64,000 nt of DNA from Pluralibacter sp. UBA7423 (GCA_002470465.1 DKMD01000011.1:62001-126000), one strand, 5' to 3'; shown: positions 30,129 through 39,945, counted from the first letter of the stretch. Numbers and translations: made by a program. The notes: generated by a model not told the origin, from the letters alone.

Positions 30129-31544
30129 TTATTCGTCGTCGTACTGCGGACCCGCGTAATTATCAAAGCGGGACCATTGCCCGTTAAAGGTCAGGCGCAC
30201 CGTACCGATTGGACCGTTACGCTGTTTACCAATGATGATTTCGGCGATCCCTTTCAGATCGCTGTTTTCGTGATACACCTCATCACGATAGATAAACATG
30301 ATTAAGTCGGCGTCCTGCTCGATAGAGCCGGATTCACGCAGGTCGGAGTTGACCGGGCGTTTATCCGCACGCTGTTCCAGGGAGCGGTTAAGCTGCGACA
30401 GCGCCACCACCGGCACCTGAAGCTCTTTCGCTAACGCTTTGAGCGAGCGAGAAATTTCTGCGATCTCAAGCGTACGATTGTCCGACAGAGACGGCACGCG
30501 CATCAGCTGGAGGTAGTCAATCATGATAAGCCCGATGCCGCCGTGTTCACGGGCAATACGGCGCGCGCGGGAGCGCACTTCCGTAGGCGTCAGGCCGGAA
30601 GAATCATCGATATAGATATTGCGTTTTTCCAGCAGAATGCCCATCGTGCCGGAAATGCGCGCCCAGTCTTCATCATCAAGCTGGCCGGTACGAATACGGG
30701 TCTGATCGACGCGCGACAGCGACGCGAGAGAACGCATCATAATCTGCTCGGAGGGCATCTCGAGACTGAAGATAAGTACCGGCTTATCCTGCAACATCGC
30801 TGCATTTTCGACGAGGTTCATCGCAAATGTCGTTTTACCCATCGACGGACGTGCCGCAACAATAATCAAATCCGACGGCTGTAACCCGGCGGTCTTTTTA
30901 TTGAGATCGTCGTAGCCGGTGTTTACGCCCGTCACGCCATCGTGCGGCTGCTGGAAAAGCTGTTCGATACGCGCAACGGTGGCATCAAGCACATCGGCGA
31001 TATTTTTTGGGCCTTCGTCTTTATTGGCGCGGCTTTCGGCAATTTTGAAGACGCGCGATTCGGCTAAATCCAGCAGATCTTCACTGGTGCGGCCCTGCGG
31101 GTCAAAACCGGCTTCGGCGATTTCATTCGCTACTGAGATCATCTCACGGACAACGGCACGTTCACGTACGATATCAGCATAAGCGCTGATGTTCGCCGCA
31201 CTTGGCGTATTTTTTGATAATTCCGCCAGATAGGCAAAGCCGCCGACGCTGTCCAGCTGCCCTTCCCGCTCCAGCGATTCCGCAAGCGTGATAAGGTCAA
31301 TCGGGCTGCCCGTTTCCTGCAGGCGCGCCATCTCGGTAAAGATGTGGCGGTGTGGACGGGTATAGAAATCTTCCGAGACGACGCGTTCGGCGACATCGTC
31401 CCAGCGCTCGTTATCCAGCATCAAACCCCCCAACACCGACTGCTCCGCTTCAATCGAGTGCGGCGGCACTTTCAGCCCGGCAACGATGGGATCGCGCTCG
31501 CGTGGCTCAGTCTGCTGTTTGTTGAAGGGTTTATTTCCTGCCAT
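30129..31544 (-). CDS. dnaB: replicative DNA helicase DnaB
   Basis: 471 residues, the E. coli length. A hexameric 5'-3' helicase at the replication fork. N-terminal primase-binding domain (about 25-170), linker, and a RecA-like C-terminal domain with Walker A ARPSMGKTTFAMN (about 231) and Walker B IGLIMIDYLQLMR. No intein or insertion. Confidence 0.99.
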   Translation of the reverse strand: MAGNKPFNKQQTEPRERDPIVAGLKVPPHSIEAEQSVLGGLMLDNERWDDVAERVVSEDFYTRPHRHIFTEMARLQETGSPIDLITLAESLEREGQLDSVGGFAYLAELSKNTPSAANISAYADIVRERAVVREMISVANEIAEAGFDPQGRTSEDLLDLAESRVFKIAESRANKDEGPKNIADVLDATVARIEQLFQQPHDGVTGVNTGYDDLNKKTAGLQPSDLIIVAARPSMGKTTFAMNLVENAAMLQDKPVLIFSLEMPSEQIMMRSLASLSRVDQTRIRTGQLDDEDWARISGTMGILLEKRNIYIDDSSGLTPTEVRSRARRIAREHGGIGLIMIDYLQLMRVPSLSDNRTLEIAEISRSLKALAKELQVPVVALSQLNRSLEQRADKRPVNSDLRESGSIEQDADLIMFIYRDEVYHENSDLKGIAEIIIGKQRNGPIGTVRLTFNGQWSRFDNYAGPQYDDE

Positions 31545-31619
31545 AGTGAATGGAGTTACCGGTTAAAGAGTGGGCCGTAAGATTATCATATCTGAGGCTC
31601 CTTCACATCTGGAGGAAAA

Positions 31620-32603
31620 ATGGCAACGCGAATTGAATTTCACCAGCACGGTGGGCCTGAGGTCCTGGCCGCCGTGGACTTTACCCCGGCGGATCCGAAG
31701 GAAAACGAGGTCCAGGTCGAGAACAAAGCCATCGGCATTAACTACATCGATACCTATATTCGCAGCGGGCTGTATCCACCGCCGTCCCTGCCGAGTGGTC
31801 TGGGTACGGAAGCGGCGGGCGTGGTCAGCAAAGTCGGCAGCGGCGTGAAGCACATTAAAGCAGGCGACCGCGTGGTGTATGCCCAGTCTGCTCTCGGTGC
31901 CTACAGCACCGTGCACAACGTTCCTGCTGATAAGGCCGCCATTCTTCCTGCCGCCATTTCTTACGAGCAGGCCGCGGCCTCATTCCTGAAAGGGCTGACG
32001 GTATTTTATCTGCTGCGTAAAACCCATGAAATCAAGCCCAATGAGCCATTCCTGTTCCACGCTGCCGCCGGGGGCGTGGGCCTGATTGCCTGCCAGTGGG
32101 CAAAAGCGCTGGGCGCACAGCTAATTGGCACCGTCGGTTCAGCGCAGAAAGCACAACGTGCATTGCAGGCCGGCGCCTGGCAGGTGATTAACTACCGCGA
32201 AGAAAATCTGGTTGAGCGCGTGAAGGAGATCACTCATGGCAAAAAACTGCGCGTGGTTTATGACTCCGTAGGCAAGGACACCTGGGAATCCTCGCTCGAC
32301 TGTCTGCAACGCCGGGGCCTGATGATTAGCTTTGGCAACTCTTCCGGCGCGGTGACGGGCGTCAATCTGGGTATTCTGAACCAGAAAGGTTCGCTGTATG
32401 TGACCCGCCCTTCGCTTCAGGGCTACATCACTACCCGCGAAGAGCTGGAGGAGGCAAGTAACGAGCTGTTCTCGCTTATTGCCAGCGGCGTGATCAAAGT
32501 GGACGTGGCAGAAAGCCAGAAGTTTGCCCTGAGCGATGCGCGAAAAGCGCATGAGACGCTGGAGAGCCGGGCGACGGAAGGATCGAGCCTGCTGATCCCT
32601 TAA
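31620..32603 (+). CDS. qorA: NADPH quinone oxidoreductase QorA
   Basis: 327 residues (E. coli 327). Zinc-independent medium-chain dehydrogenase/reductase of the zeta-crystallin type: GroES-like N-terminal domain (GINYIDTYIRSGLYPPPSLP) and Rossmann domain with HAAAGGVGLIACQWAKALGA for NADPH. It reduces quinones by one electron. AGGAGG-like GGAGGAAAA precedes the ATG. Divergent from dnaB by 75 bases. Confidence 0.96.
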   Translation: MATRIEFHQHGGPEVLAAVDFTPADPKENEVQVENKAIGINYIDTYIRSGLYPPPSLPSGLGTEAAGVVSKVGSGVKHIKAGDRVVYAQSALGAYSTVHNVPADKAAILPAAISYEQAAASFLKGLTVFYLLRKTHEIKPNEPFLFHAAAGGVGLIACQWAKALGAQLIGTVGSAQKAQRALQAGAWQVINYREENLVERVKEITHGKKLRVVYDSVGKDTWESSLDCLQRRGLMISFGNSSGAVTGVNLGILNQKGSLYVTRPSLQGYITTREELEEASNELFSLIASGVIKVDVAESQKFALSDARKAHETLESRATEGSSLLIP

Positions 32604-32617
32604 TCGCAGATATAAGT

Positions 32618-32646
32618 AGGGCTTCCCGAAGGAAGCCCTTTTTTTC
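32618..32646 (+). terminator. Rho-independent terminator after qorA
   Basis: Perfect 9-bp stem AGGGCTTCC/GGAAGCCCT with a CGAA loop and a run of Ts. Confidence 0.95.
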
Positions 32647-32761
32647 TCGTTAGCTGTATGTAGGGTACAGCACGATGAATTCGTTATCGTGCTAAGCATG
32701 ACAGAATAATGATGGAGTGCCTAAGTGACTTTTCTCAGGTTGTGATACACCCCTCAATCCG

Positions 32762-33004
32762 TCAATAACGCCAGCGGTCATCCCGACGGTACTGCGGTAT
32801 TTTTGGCGCTTTCACCGCCCGGATGATCCATACCACGGCAACGGCCAGCAGCAGCCATGGCAGGAGTTTGATCATCAATGCCAACAGGCCGCCAAAAAAC
32901 ATCACAATAGTTGCCACCACAATCGCCGCCAGAATGCCCAGCACCGACACACCGGTGACCAGCAGCATAACGAAGAATCCGATGATAAAGAGCAGTTCAA
33001 ACAT
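32762..33004 (-). CDS. pspG: phage shock protein G
   Basis: 80 residues, as in E. coli. A small inner-membrane protein with two hydrophobic stretches (about 1-26 and 27-60) and a basic tail ending RRDDRWRY. It belongs to the phage-shock response to membrane stress. Start MFELLFIIGFF matches E. coli; the longer in-frame ORF (to 33118) is rejected. A sigma-54-type promoter lies 40 bases upstream, in keeping with PspF control. Confidence 0.96.
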   Translation of the reverse strand: MFELLFIIGFFVMLLVTGVSVLGILAAIVVATIVMFFGGLLALMIKLLPWLLLAVAVVWIIRAVKAPKIPQYRRDDRWRY

Positions 33005-33042
33005 GGCTTTTCCCCTTAAAAATAACCCACTGCCCTTGTCTG

Positions 33043-33058
33043 TACAAAAATCATGCCA
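33043..33058 (-). promoter_or_regulatory. sigma-54 promoter of pspG
   Basis: Minus-strand TGGCATGATTTTTGTA has the GG and G at exactly 10-base spacing (GG-N10-GT). The -12 element is GT rather than GC. It sits about 40 bases before the pspG ATG. Confidence 0.75.
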
Positions 33059-33142
33059 AAGCGTAATCCATTGAATAAAAACGAAAATGCCCCGCAGCGG
33101 TATGCGAGGCGTGGTCAACCTGACTAACTTTTAGCGTATTTA

Positions 33143-34141
33143 TTAGCGCTTGTTCGCCACTAACTGCAGCGCCTGCTCCAGCACGTCAATGTTTGCGCCC
33201 GCTTTGTGCGCATTTTCGCTCAGATAGCGACGCCACTGGCGCGCACCGGGAATCCCCTGGAAAAGACCGAGCATATGGCGAGTCACGTGCCCAAGATAAG
33301 TACCTGCACTCAGTTCGCGTTCAATGTACGGATACATAGCGCGCACCACGTCTACCGGATCGGGGTCAACAGCGTCAACGCCAAAAATTTCACGATCCAC
33401 TGACACCAGAATGCCAGGGTTCTGGTACGCCTCGCGCCCCACCATCACGCCATCCATATGTTCCAGATGCGCTTTGGCTTCTTCCAGCGACTTAATGCCG
33501 CCATTGATGGACATTGTCAGATGAGGAAAATCACGCCTGAGCTGATAGACGCGCGGGTAATCCAGCGGCGGTATTTCTCGGTTCTCTTTCGGGCTCAGGC
33601 CGGAAAGCCAGGCTTTACGCGCGTGGATGATAAACATCTCACACTCGCCGTTACCAGAAACGGTATTGATGAAGTCGCAGAGAAATTCGTAGCTGTCCTG
33701 GTCATCGATACCGATGCGGGTTTTCACGGTTACCGGAATCGAGACCACATCACGCATCGCCTTGACGCAGTCCGCTACCAGCTGCGCATTGCCCATCAGG
33801 CATGCGCCAAACATCCCGTTCTGTACACGATCGGACGGACAACCGACGTTGAGATTGATTTCGTCATAGCCACGCTCTTCTGCCAGCTTCGCGCAGTGGG
33901 CCAGCGCCGCCGGATCGCTGCCTCCAAGCTGTAATGCCAGCGGATGTTCGTCTTCGCTGTATGCCAGATAATCGCCTTTACCGTGAATAATGGCCCCGGT
34001 TGTTACCATTTCCGTGTACAGCAGCGTGTGGCGCGACAGCTGGCGCAGGAAATAACGACAATGCCTGTCCGTCCAGTCGAGCATCGGTGCGATGGAGAAG
34101 CGGTGTGCAGGATAAGCGGTGGATTGTGTTTCTGGCAGCAT
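33143..34141 (-). CDS. dusA: tRNA-dihydrouridine synthase A
   Basis: 332 residues (E. coli 330-345 by annotation). FMN-dependent enzyme that reduces uridine 20/20a in the tRNA D-loop. N-terminal TIM barrel with [19 protein letters not shown] (catalytic Cys), [16 protein letters not shown] and the [13 protein letters not shown] flavin-binding block, then a helical C-terminal domain. Start MLPETQS is chosen; the in-frame Met at 34189 gives 16 extra unsupported residues. Confidence 0.95.
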   Translation of the reverse strand: MLPETQSTAYPAHRFSIAPMLDWTDRHCRYFLRQLSRHTLLYTEMVTTGAIIHGKGDYLAYSEDEHPLALQLGGSDPAALAHCAKLAEERGYDEINLNVGCPSDRVQNGMFGACLMGNAQLVADCVKAMRDVVSIPVTVKTRIGIDDQDSYEFLCDFINTVSGNGECEMFIIHARKAWLSGLSPKENREIPPLDYPRVYQLRRDFPHLTMSINGGIKSLEEAKAHLEHMDGVMVGREAYQNPGILVSVDREIFGVDAVDPDPVDVVRAMYPYIERELSAGTYLGHVTRHMLGLFQGIPGARQWRRYLSENAHKAGANIDVLEQALQLVANKR

Positions 34142-34204
34142 GGCGAAATTATGAGCGTTTTTGAGAAAAGGGCGGCTACTATAGCACAAAGAAGGTTCGG
34201 AGGA

Positions 34205-34277
34205 ATTGCCCGGCAGCGCTTAGCTTACCGGGCCAACAAAAACAGCCAGGCCGGATCAGGCAAGGCCACAGCCGGAC
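34205..34277. repeat. degenerate REP pair upstream of dusA
   Basis: TTGCCCGGCAGCGCTTAGC...TTACCGGGCCAAC, then GCCAGGCCGGATCAGGCAAGGCC...GCCGGACA; the second unit is imperfect. Confidence 0.65.
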
Positions 34278-34283
34278 AAACGT

Positions 34284-35594
34284 CTAAAACGTCAGACCCA
34301 GCTGGACACCTGCACCCCAGGTTTGATCTTCGCCGTAAAGCCCCATCAGATCGACGTGAACGGTGTTCATCGGCGCAAAGCCGACGCCTGCGGTGAAGAC
34401 GTTGCTGTCATTGCCTTTCACGTCGGCACGGTAGCCTGCACGTACCGCCAGCCAGCTGAGCGGTGTCACTTCGGCCCCAACGCCAACATACTGCGAATCA
34501 TCTTCGCTCTTAAAGCCCTTAGTTTCGGTCAAATCACCATCGGCGCTCAGAGTGAGCAGATCGGTATGCCACGCGACACCCGCCGTCACTAACGGGCGAA
34601 TCTGATAAGTGTCTTTGTAGTTGGTGGTGACGCCCGTTGTGCCATTGGTGATACGCACATCTTTGGTATCAATATCGCGAGACATCAGATTCTGCCCGCT
34701 CAGGCCCACCGTCCAGTTTTCACCGAAATCCGCCGCAATCCCGGCATCAACGTTAAAGCCGGTATCGTCGGTTCGGTATTTGTCCTTTTTCCAGTCGTCG
34801 CTGTGGTAGTTATCGATTGAAGTCGTGTAGTTATAGAGCCAGGTTTGCTGCAGTTTTGGCGTGACGCCGAGCGAAACCGGTACGCCGCCGATATCAAACT
34901 TTCGGGCAATCGCTACGCCGTAATCTGAAACGATGGCGGCTCTTCCTGAAGCGGTCGAATTAAGGTTTTTCTTCAGCTGATCGCTGCCGTTAATCAGAGC
35001 CTCGGCGGCCTGACCTGCGGCAAACGCATCTGAGTTCTGAATATTGTGCAGGTAGTCGATATCACTCTGATCGATATTGGAGCTGACGCGAGCATGCGCA
35101 TAGGCTTTAGTGACGAAGGCCAGCGAAACGGCGGATGTCGGTACGCTGACCGCAATCCCTGCTCCCGCATTTGCCCGAGCGGTTTTGCCGCGCAGATCTT
35201 CAAGCTGTCCGGCCAAATCGCCCGCTGCGCCCTGGAACTGGTTTAACGTACCGGCGGGATCCTGCAGGATCCCCGACGGGGTCAGGCTATCAATCACATC
35301 TTCGTAATGATCGATATCGTTGCTGATATCATCAATCCGATCGCGCAGGTTGTCTTTGTCGGTAATCTGAGCGCCTACGGATGGAATTACGACGGAGACA
35401 TCATCATCCGGTTTTGATTTTGCCAGCAGCGCGGGGTTAATCAGCACCGCGCTGCCGTAATTGGCCGATGCCACGCCGGTTCCCCCCATCGCATCGTTTC
35501 TTGCCTCTGACCAGGTATTGGCGGCCTCCGCCTGATTTGCCATAAAAAGTGAAACTGCAGCAGACACCACCGAATATTTAAATATTTTATTCAC
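34284..35594 (-). CDS. TraF-like outer membrane protein (TraF_2 family)
   Basis: 436 residues. A signal peptide (about 1-24, FMANQAEA then ANTWSEARND) is followed by a beta-rich body with the FadL-like MGGTGVASANYGSAVLINPALL start, and the last residue is Phe, typical of outer-membrane beta barrels. Databases commonly name such proteins conjugal transfer TraF, but they have no known conjugation role and no other tra genes are near. An alpha-helical part (about 85-140) interrupts the barrel. Probable outer-membrane porin or lipid transporter; substrate unknown. Not recognised at this locus in E. coli K-12. Confidence 0.75.
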   Translation of the reverse strand: MNKIFKYSVVSAAVSLFMANQAEAANTWSEARNDAMGGTGVASANYGSAVLINPALLAKSKPDDDVSVVIPSVGAQITDKDNLRDRIDDISNDIDHYEDVIDSLTPSGILQDPAGTLNQFQGAAGDLAGQLEDLRGKTARANAGAGIAVSVPTSAVSLAFVTKAYAHARVSSNIDQSDIDYLHNIQNSDAFAAGQAAEALINGSDQLKKNLNSTASGRAAIVSDYGVAIARKFDIGGVPVSLGVTPKLQQTWLYNYTTSIDNYHSDDWKKDKYRTDDTGFNVDAGIAADFGENWTVGLSGQNLMSRDIDTKDVRITNGTTGVTTNYKDTYQIRPLVTAGVAWHTDLLTLSADGDLTETKGFKSEDDSQYVGVGAEVTPLSWLAVRAGYRADVKGNDSNVFTAGVGFAPMNTVHVDLMGLYGEDQTWGAGVQLGLTF

Positions 35595-35771
35595 AGTATT
35601 CTCGTTATTTGCAGATGAAGTTTTTTCCGTTCCAGTTATGCGCTGAAAAGGGCCGAGCTATTGCTGTGAATAACGATGTAAAAGGCGCCTTATTGGCCGA
35701 TTTAAGTTAAGAGGAGCACCGTTATCGGGGTTGGAATAGGTGGCGCCCCTCACTATTTATAGAAGAGAATG

Positions 35772-36260
35772 CTATTTCCGCGAGGGCCTGCCGTTGTGAG
35801 GGCCGAAAAACTGCGGTGGATGATCAACCCAGCGGTCCTGCCGCGTGGCGGCATACTCCTGATTTAATGGGTAGTAAATACGGTTATGCTTCTTATTCGC
35901 CTCCCCCACCACAATCAGATTTACCTCATCCTCACTGTTATTAATAAACGTATGACAAACGCCGGTTCCGGCGGGAAAACCGACGCAGTCGCCCGGCTCT
36001 AATTGCCACAAATAACCGTTAATCCACGCCTGCGGGCGGCCCTCAATCACATAAATAAATTCTTCTTCATCGCTTTCAGCATGGGGATAAGATGTACGTC
36101 TGCCCGGCGGAATACGTTCATGGTGAATACCGATATGCCTTAATCCCAGCTTTCGGGCAAGCGGTGCACCAATGGAAAAGAGTTCGTTGCTATCGGGATA
36201 GGTCGAATTATCCGGCTCTTCAAGTTCACGCCAGTGACGAATACAGTCTGGTCTTTTCAT
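35772..36260 (-). CDS. cupin-domain protein
   Basis: 162 residues. One cupin fold with the two conserved motifs: His/Glu in SYPHAESDEEEFIYVIEG and PAGTGVCHTF in the second, giving His63-like, Glu and His metal ligands. Probably a small metal-dependent enzyme or sugar-binding protein; no specific function recognised. It is divergent from zur (112 bases between), which could hint at zinc or oxidative control but is not proven. Confidence 0.8.
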   Translation of the reverse strand: MKRPDCIRHWRELEEPDNSTYPDSNELFSIGAPLARKLGLRHIGIHHERIPPGRRTSYPHAESDEEEFIYVIEGRPQAWINGYLWQLEPGDCVGFPAGTGVCHTFINNSEDEVNLIVVGEANKKHNRIYYPLNQEYAATRQDRWVDHPPQFFGPHNGRPSRK

Positions 36261-36372
36261 AAGGGTTCCTCAGAGGGCTATGCGTCAGGTATAGCATACC
36301 CGGCAGGATATCGGCGTTTCGGTCATAACATGATAAAGTAGGCGTTTACTTTACACCCGACCCGAGGCGCCT

Positions 36373-36894
36373 ATGGATAAGATCACTCCACAAGACATGC
36401 TCGTACAGGCCGAAAGGCTGTGCGCACAACGTGGCGTTCGTCTGACCCCTCAACGCCTCGAAGTTTTACGCCTGATGACCCTGCAACAGGGCGCAATCAG
36501 CGCATACGATCTGCTGGACTTACTGAAAGTCAGTGAACCGCAGGCAAAACCGCCTACCGTCTATCGGGCGCTGGAATTCCTGCTTGAGCAAGGCTTTGTG
36601 CACAAGGTGGAGTCGACCAACAGCTACGTACTGTGCCATTTGTTTGATAATCCATCACACTCTTCTGCAATGTTCATTTGCGATCGCTGTGGCGTGGTGA
36701 AAGAAGAAGCGGCTGACGGGGTCGAGGATATTATGCATACGCTGGCAGCAAAGATGGGATTTGCGCTGCGCCATAACGTGATTGAAGCGCATGGGCTGTG
36801 CTCTGACTGCGTAGAAGTAGAAGCCTGCCGCAAGCAGGACTGCTGCGGTCATGACCATACCATTCAGATTAAAAGAAAGCCGGGCCAGAAGTAA
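36373..36894 (+). CDS. zur: zinc uptake regulator Zur
   Basis: 173 residues (E. coli 171). Fur family repressor of zinc uptake genes. N-terminal winged helix (RLTPQRLEVLRLMTLQQGAI) and C-terminal dimerisation domain with the structural zinc cysteines CDRC and CSDCVEVEAC, then a His/Cys-rich tail (CCGHDHTIQ). Its ATG is 8 bases after GAGG. Confidence 0.97.
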   Translation: MDKITPQDMLVQAERLCAQRGVRLTPQRLEVLRLMTLQQGAISAYDLLDLLKVSEPQAKPPTVYRALEFLLEQGFVHKVESTNSYVLCHLFDNPSHSSAMFICDRCGVVKEEAADGVEDIMHTLAAKMGFALRHNVIEAHGLCSDCVEVEACRKQDCCGHDHTIQIKRKPGQK

Positions 36895-36908
36895 GGCCCA
36901 AAAAGCGC

Positions 36909-36927
36909 GGGCGGCCTTAAGCCGCCC
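36909..36927 (+). other. hairpin downstream of zur
   Basis: Perfect 7-bp stem GGGCGGC/GCCGCCC with a CTTAA loop, 15 bases after the zur stop. No long T run follows, so it may be a weak or RNA-stabilising element. Confidence 0.5.
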
Positions 36928-36968
36928 TGAGGGTTGTACTTCCGTATACGCACGGGTAGTGCTGTCGA

Positions 36969-37178
36969 TTACCAGCGGTAATCGTTACGGGTTTCCCAGT
37001 CTTTGACCTCTTTCTCGGCCTGATCTTTCTGGTAGCCGTAGCGTTCCTGAATTTTCCCGACCAGCTGGTCGCGCTTCCCTTCAACAACTTGCCAGTCGTC
37101 GTCGGTCAGTTTACCCCATTGCTCTTTCATTTTACCTTTGAACTGTTTCCAGTTACCGCCGATTTCGTCTTTATTCAT
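36969..37178 (-). CDS. yjbJ: CsbD-family stress protein YjbJ
   Basis: 69 residues, hydrophilic and helical, collinear with E. coli YjbJ (MNKDEIGGNWKQFKGKMKEQ). CsbD proteins are abundant stationary-phase or stress-induced small proteins without known biochemical function. The start is the one matching E. coli; AGGAA lies just upstream. Confidence 0.95.
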   Translation of the reverse strand: MNKDEIGGNWKQFKGKMKEQWGKLTDDDWQVVEGKRDQLVGKIQERYGYQKDQAEKEVKDWETRNDYRW

Positions 37179-37324
37179 GATCCTTTCCTCATCGTTCGGT
37201 GGTGCAGGGTGAAGTAACATCGTCCGTAATGCCTGTTTCTGCTGGACGTGAGATTCAGTATAGGTAAGGATTTCGCCCTTCTGGAATTATTCAGAATCTT
37301 TAACCATCAGGCGAAACGAAATCA

Positions 37325-38644
37325 CTACGAAAACCAGGTACCGTGCTGCCAGTGACGCCGCCATATCCACGCCAGTGACAGACCGCGCAATCCGAGGAAT
37401 ACCGCCAGCGCCAGCCACAGTCCGTGGTTACCCAAAACGGGCACGGTCAGCAGCGTCAGGGCAAATCCGGCTGCCGCCACCGCCATACTGTTACGCATTT
37501 CCGCCCCGCGCGTGGCGCCGATAAACATGCCGTCCAGCAGATAACACCACACGCCAATCACCGGCAAAATCACCTGCCAGACAACATAACGATCGGCCAG
37601 ATCGCGCAGGGCGGAAATAGAGGTCAGCATAGCAACGATATGCTCGCCCAGGACGGCGTAAATCAGCGCAAAGGCCAGCGCCACCAGCCCGGATTGTCGA
37701 CAGGCCGCACGCCAGACGTGCAGCAGCTGGCTGCCATCTCTTGCACCATATGCCTGCCCGGAATGCGCCTCTACCGCATACGCAAAGCCATCCAGCGCGT
37801 AGGCGGTAAACGTCAGCATAGTCATCAGGACGGCGTTAACCGCCACGATATCGCTGCCCAGCCGCGCCCCGAATACCGTTAACGCACCAAAGCAGAGCTG
37901 TAGCAGCAGCGAGCGCAGCATGATGTCGCGATTCAGCGCCAGCAGGCGGCGAATGTTGCCGCGCCAGGCGTCTTTAAGCAGTGTCAGTGAGATCCCACGC
38001 AAATGCAGTACGCGCCGCACCATCAGCAGGCCAATGAAGAACGTAGCATATTCGGCGCACACCGTTGCCAGCGCCGCGCCCTGCACGTTCATGTGCAGCC
38101 CCATCACCAGCCACAGGTCGAGCACAATATTCAGCACGTTGCCGACGACCAGCAAAATCACCGGCGCACGCGCATACTGAACGCCGAGCAGCCAGCCCAG
38201 CAGCACCAGGTTTGCCAGTGAAGCGGGCGCACTCAGCCAGCGGATAGACAGGAAGCGTCGGGCCTGTTCGAGTACCGCATCGCTACCGCCGACAATGTGC
38301 AGCGCCAGATCGATAAGCGGAGTACGAAGCAATACGATAGCGAGCCCGGCCCCGAGAGCCAGCAGCAGCGGCTGCACCAGCGCGCGCGCCAGACGAACGG
38401 GGTCTTTCGCGCCATAGGCCTGAGCCGTCAGGCCAGTGGTACTCATACGCAGGAACAGCAGCAGCATGAACAGGAAGCTGGTCGCCATGGAGCCGACCGC
38501 TACGCCGCCGAGGTAAACGGGGCTGTCGAGATGGCCGATCACCGCCGTGTCCACCAGCCCAAGCAGCGGTACGGTGATATTGGAGAAAATCATCGGCAGC
38601 GCAAGGCGCCACAATGCTTTGTCGGCAGCGGTGAAGAACGACAT
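37325..38644 (-). CDS. dinF: MATE-family exporter DinF
   Basis: 439 residues. Multi-spanning inner-membrane MATE transporter with 12 hydrophobic segments; similar along its length to E. coli DinF. Reported to protect against oxidative stress and bile salts; the true substrate is uncertain. It follows lexA by 85 bases on the same strand and is SOS-induced as part of the lexA-dinF operon. Start MSFFTAADKALW chosen over an in-frame Met at 38659. Confidence 0.95.
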   Translation of the reverse strand: MSFFTAADKALWRLALPMIFSNITVPLLGLVDTAVIGHLDSPVYLGGVAVGSMATSFLFMLLLFLRMSTTGLTAQAYGAKDPVRLARALVQPLLLALGAGLAIVLLRTPLIDLALHIVGGSDAVLEQARRFLSIRWLSAPASLANLVLLGWLLGVQYARAPVILLVVGNVLNIVLDLWLVMGLHMNVQGAALATVCAEYATFFIGLLMVRRVLHLRGISLTLLKDAWRGNIRRLLALNRDIMLRSLLLQLCFGALTVFGARLGSDIVAVNAVLMTMLTFTAYALDGFAYAVEAHSGQAYGARDGSQLLHVWRAACRQSGLVALAFALIYAVLGEHIVAMLTSISALRDLADRYVVWQVILPVIGVWCYLLDGMFIGATRGAEMRNSMAVAAAGFALTLLTVPVLGNHGLWLALAVFLGLRGLSLAWIWRRHWQHGTWFS

Positions 38645-38729
38645 GAGAAACCTGTGCAAATAAGTTCAGAAACAGAAGCGGCGCCAGAGTAGCGCCGCTT
38701 AGAAGAAGATTAGCAGGCCCGCAGGAAGG

Positions 38730-39338
38730 TTACAGCCACTCGCCGTTACGGATCACGCCAACGGCCAGCCCCTCGATGGAGAAGTTCTGTTCGCGCAGAT
38801 TCACCACAATCGGGGAGAACTCGCTGTTTTCAGGCAGGAGTTCAACAGTGCTGCCCTGCTTTTTCAGACGCTTCACCGTCACCTCATCGTCGATGCGCGC
38901 CACAACCACCTGGCCGTTACGCACATCCTGGGTTTTATGCACCGCCAGCAGGTCGCCATCCAGAATGCCGATATCGCGCATGGACATGCCGCTGACGCGC
39001 AGGAGGAAATCGGCGCTTGGTTTGAACATGGACGGATCGACCTGGTAATGCCCTTCGATATGCTGCTGTGCCAGCAGCGGCTCGCCTGCCGCCACGCGCC
39101 CGATCAGCGGGATGCCCGATTCTTCTTCAACAAGCAAACGAATTCCGCGAGATGCGCCGGAGACAATCTCGATCACGCCTTTACGCGCCAGCGCTTTCAG
39201 ATGCTCTTCAGCCGCGTTAGGGGACTTGAACCCCAGGCGCTGCGCGATTTCCGCACGCGTCGGTGGCATGCCCGTCTGGCTGATGTGATCCCGAATGAGA
39301 TCGAACACCTCTTGCTGCCTGGTCGTTAACGCTTTCAT
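38730..39338 (-). CDS. lexA: SOS repressor LexA
   Basis: 202 residues, the E. coli length. N-terminal winged helix (1-70, [20 protein letters not shown]) and C-terminal self-cleaving S24 domain. The Ala84-Gly85 cleavage site is in [12 protein letters not shown], and the Ser119/Lys156 catalytic pair is in VSGMSMRD and [14 protein letters not shown]. It represses the SOS regulon until RecA* promotes cleavage. Two LexA boxes precede it. Confidence 0.99.
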   Translation of the reverse strand: MKALTTRQQEVFDLIRDHISQTGMPPTRAEIAQRLGFKSPNAAEEHLKALARKGVIEIVSGASRGIRLLVEEESGIPLIGRVAAGEPLLAQQHIEGHYQVDPSMFKPSADFLLRVSGMSMRDIGILDGDLLAVHKTQDVRNGQVVVARIDDEVTVKRLKKQGSTVELLPENSEFSPIVVNLREQNFSIEGLAVGVIRNGEWL

Positions 39339-39346
39339 TCCGCCCC

Positions 39347-39383
39347 CTGGGTGTATATACAGTTATGCTGTGAGTATATACAG
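39347..39383 (-). promoter_or_regulatory. two LexA boxes at the lexA promoter
   Basis: Box at 39347-39362 (CTGGGTGTATATACAG) and box at 39368-39383 (CTGTGAGTATATACAG), five bases apart, as at E. coli lexA. They give autorepression of lexA-dinF. Confidence 0.96.
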
Positions 39384-39447
39384 TTGATGGCGATTTTGGA
39401 ACCGCTAAACGCACAAAAAACCAGACATTTGCCTCATTCTGCGGGCG

Positions 39448-39816
39448 TTATCGGAAATGTGACCACAGCAGCGTTGCCCAGGTGATAACCGCAATAAAAA
39501 TAGCCAGCAGTACGGCGGCGGATCCCATGTCTTTTGCCCGACCGGACAGCTCGTGACGTTCGGTGCCGATACGGTCCACGACCGCTTCAATCGCACTGTT
39601 TAAAATTTCCACTATCATCACCAGAAGGACAGAGCCAATCAGCAAAACGCGGGTGATGGCATCCACATCCAGCCAGCAGGCGAGAATGACCGCGATGATG
39701 GCGACGCTGCCTTCCTGACGGAACGCAGCTTCGTTTTGCCACGCGGCACGGAATCCTTTCCAGGAGTAGCCTGCTGCTTTGACGATTCGGGTGAGCCCGG
39801 TGGTATCATTAGCCAT
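39448..39816 (-). CDS. dgkA: diacylglycerol kinase
   Basis: 122 residues. Small inner-membrane trimeric enzyme that phosphorylates diacylglycerol, recycling it to phosphatidate. Three membrane helices and the conserved EILNSAIEAVVDRIG (catalytic Glu and Asn) are present. Start at the ATG (39816); a TTG one codon upstream is not needed. Divergent from plsB, both phospholipid genes. Confidence 0.97.
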   Translation of the reverse strand: MANDTTGLTRIVKAAGYSWKGFRAAWQNEAAFRQEGSVAIIAVILACWLDVDAITRVLLIGSVLLVMIVEILNSAIEAVVDRIGTERHELSGRAKDMGSAAVLLAIFIAVITWATLLWSHFR

Positions 39817-39945
39817 CAAAAGAACCTTTTACATTATTTAGCGTCAATGTCACTGCGCGCCGGGCGTAGCAGAACAGATATTCTGTGCACTTTCTGTTAT
39901 CCTTGCGGCGCATTTGCATGATTAACCAGAGGCTTTACATCGTTT

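Noticed and set aside
34284..35594. Evidence of a conjugative element because of the TraF-like protein
   Set aside because: No other tra, relaxase, integrase or repeat boundary lies nearby; the family name is misleading.
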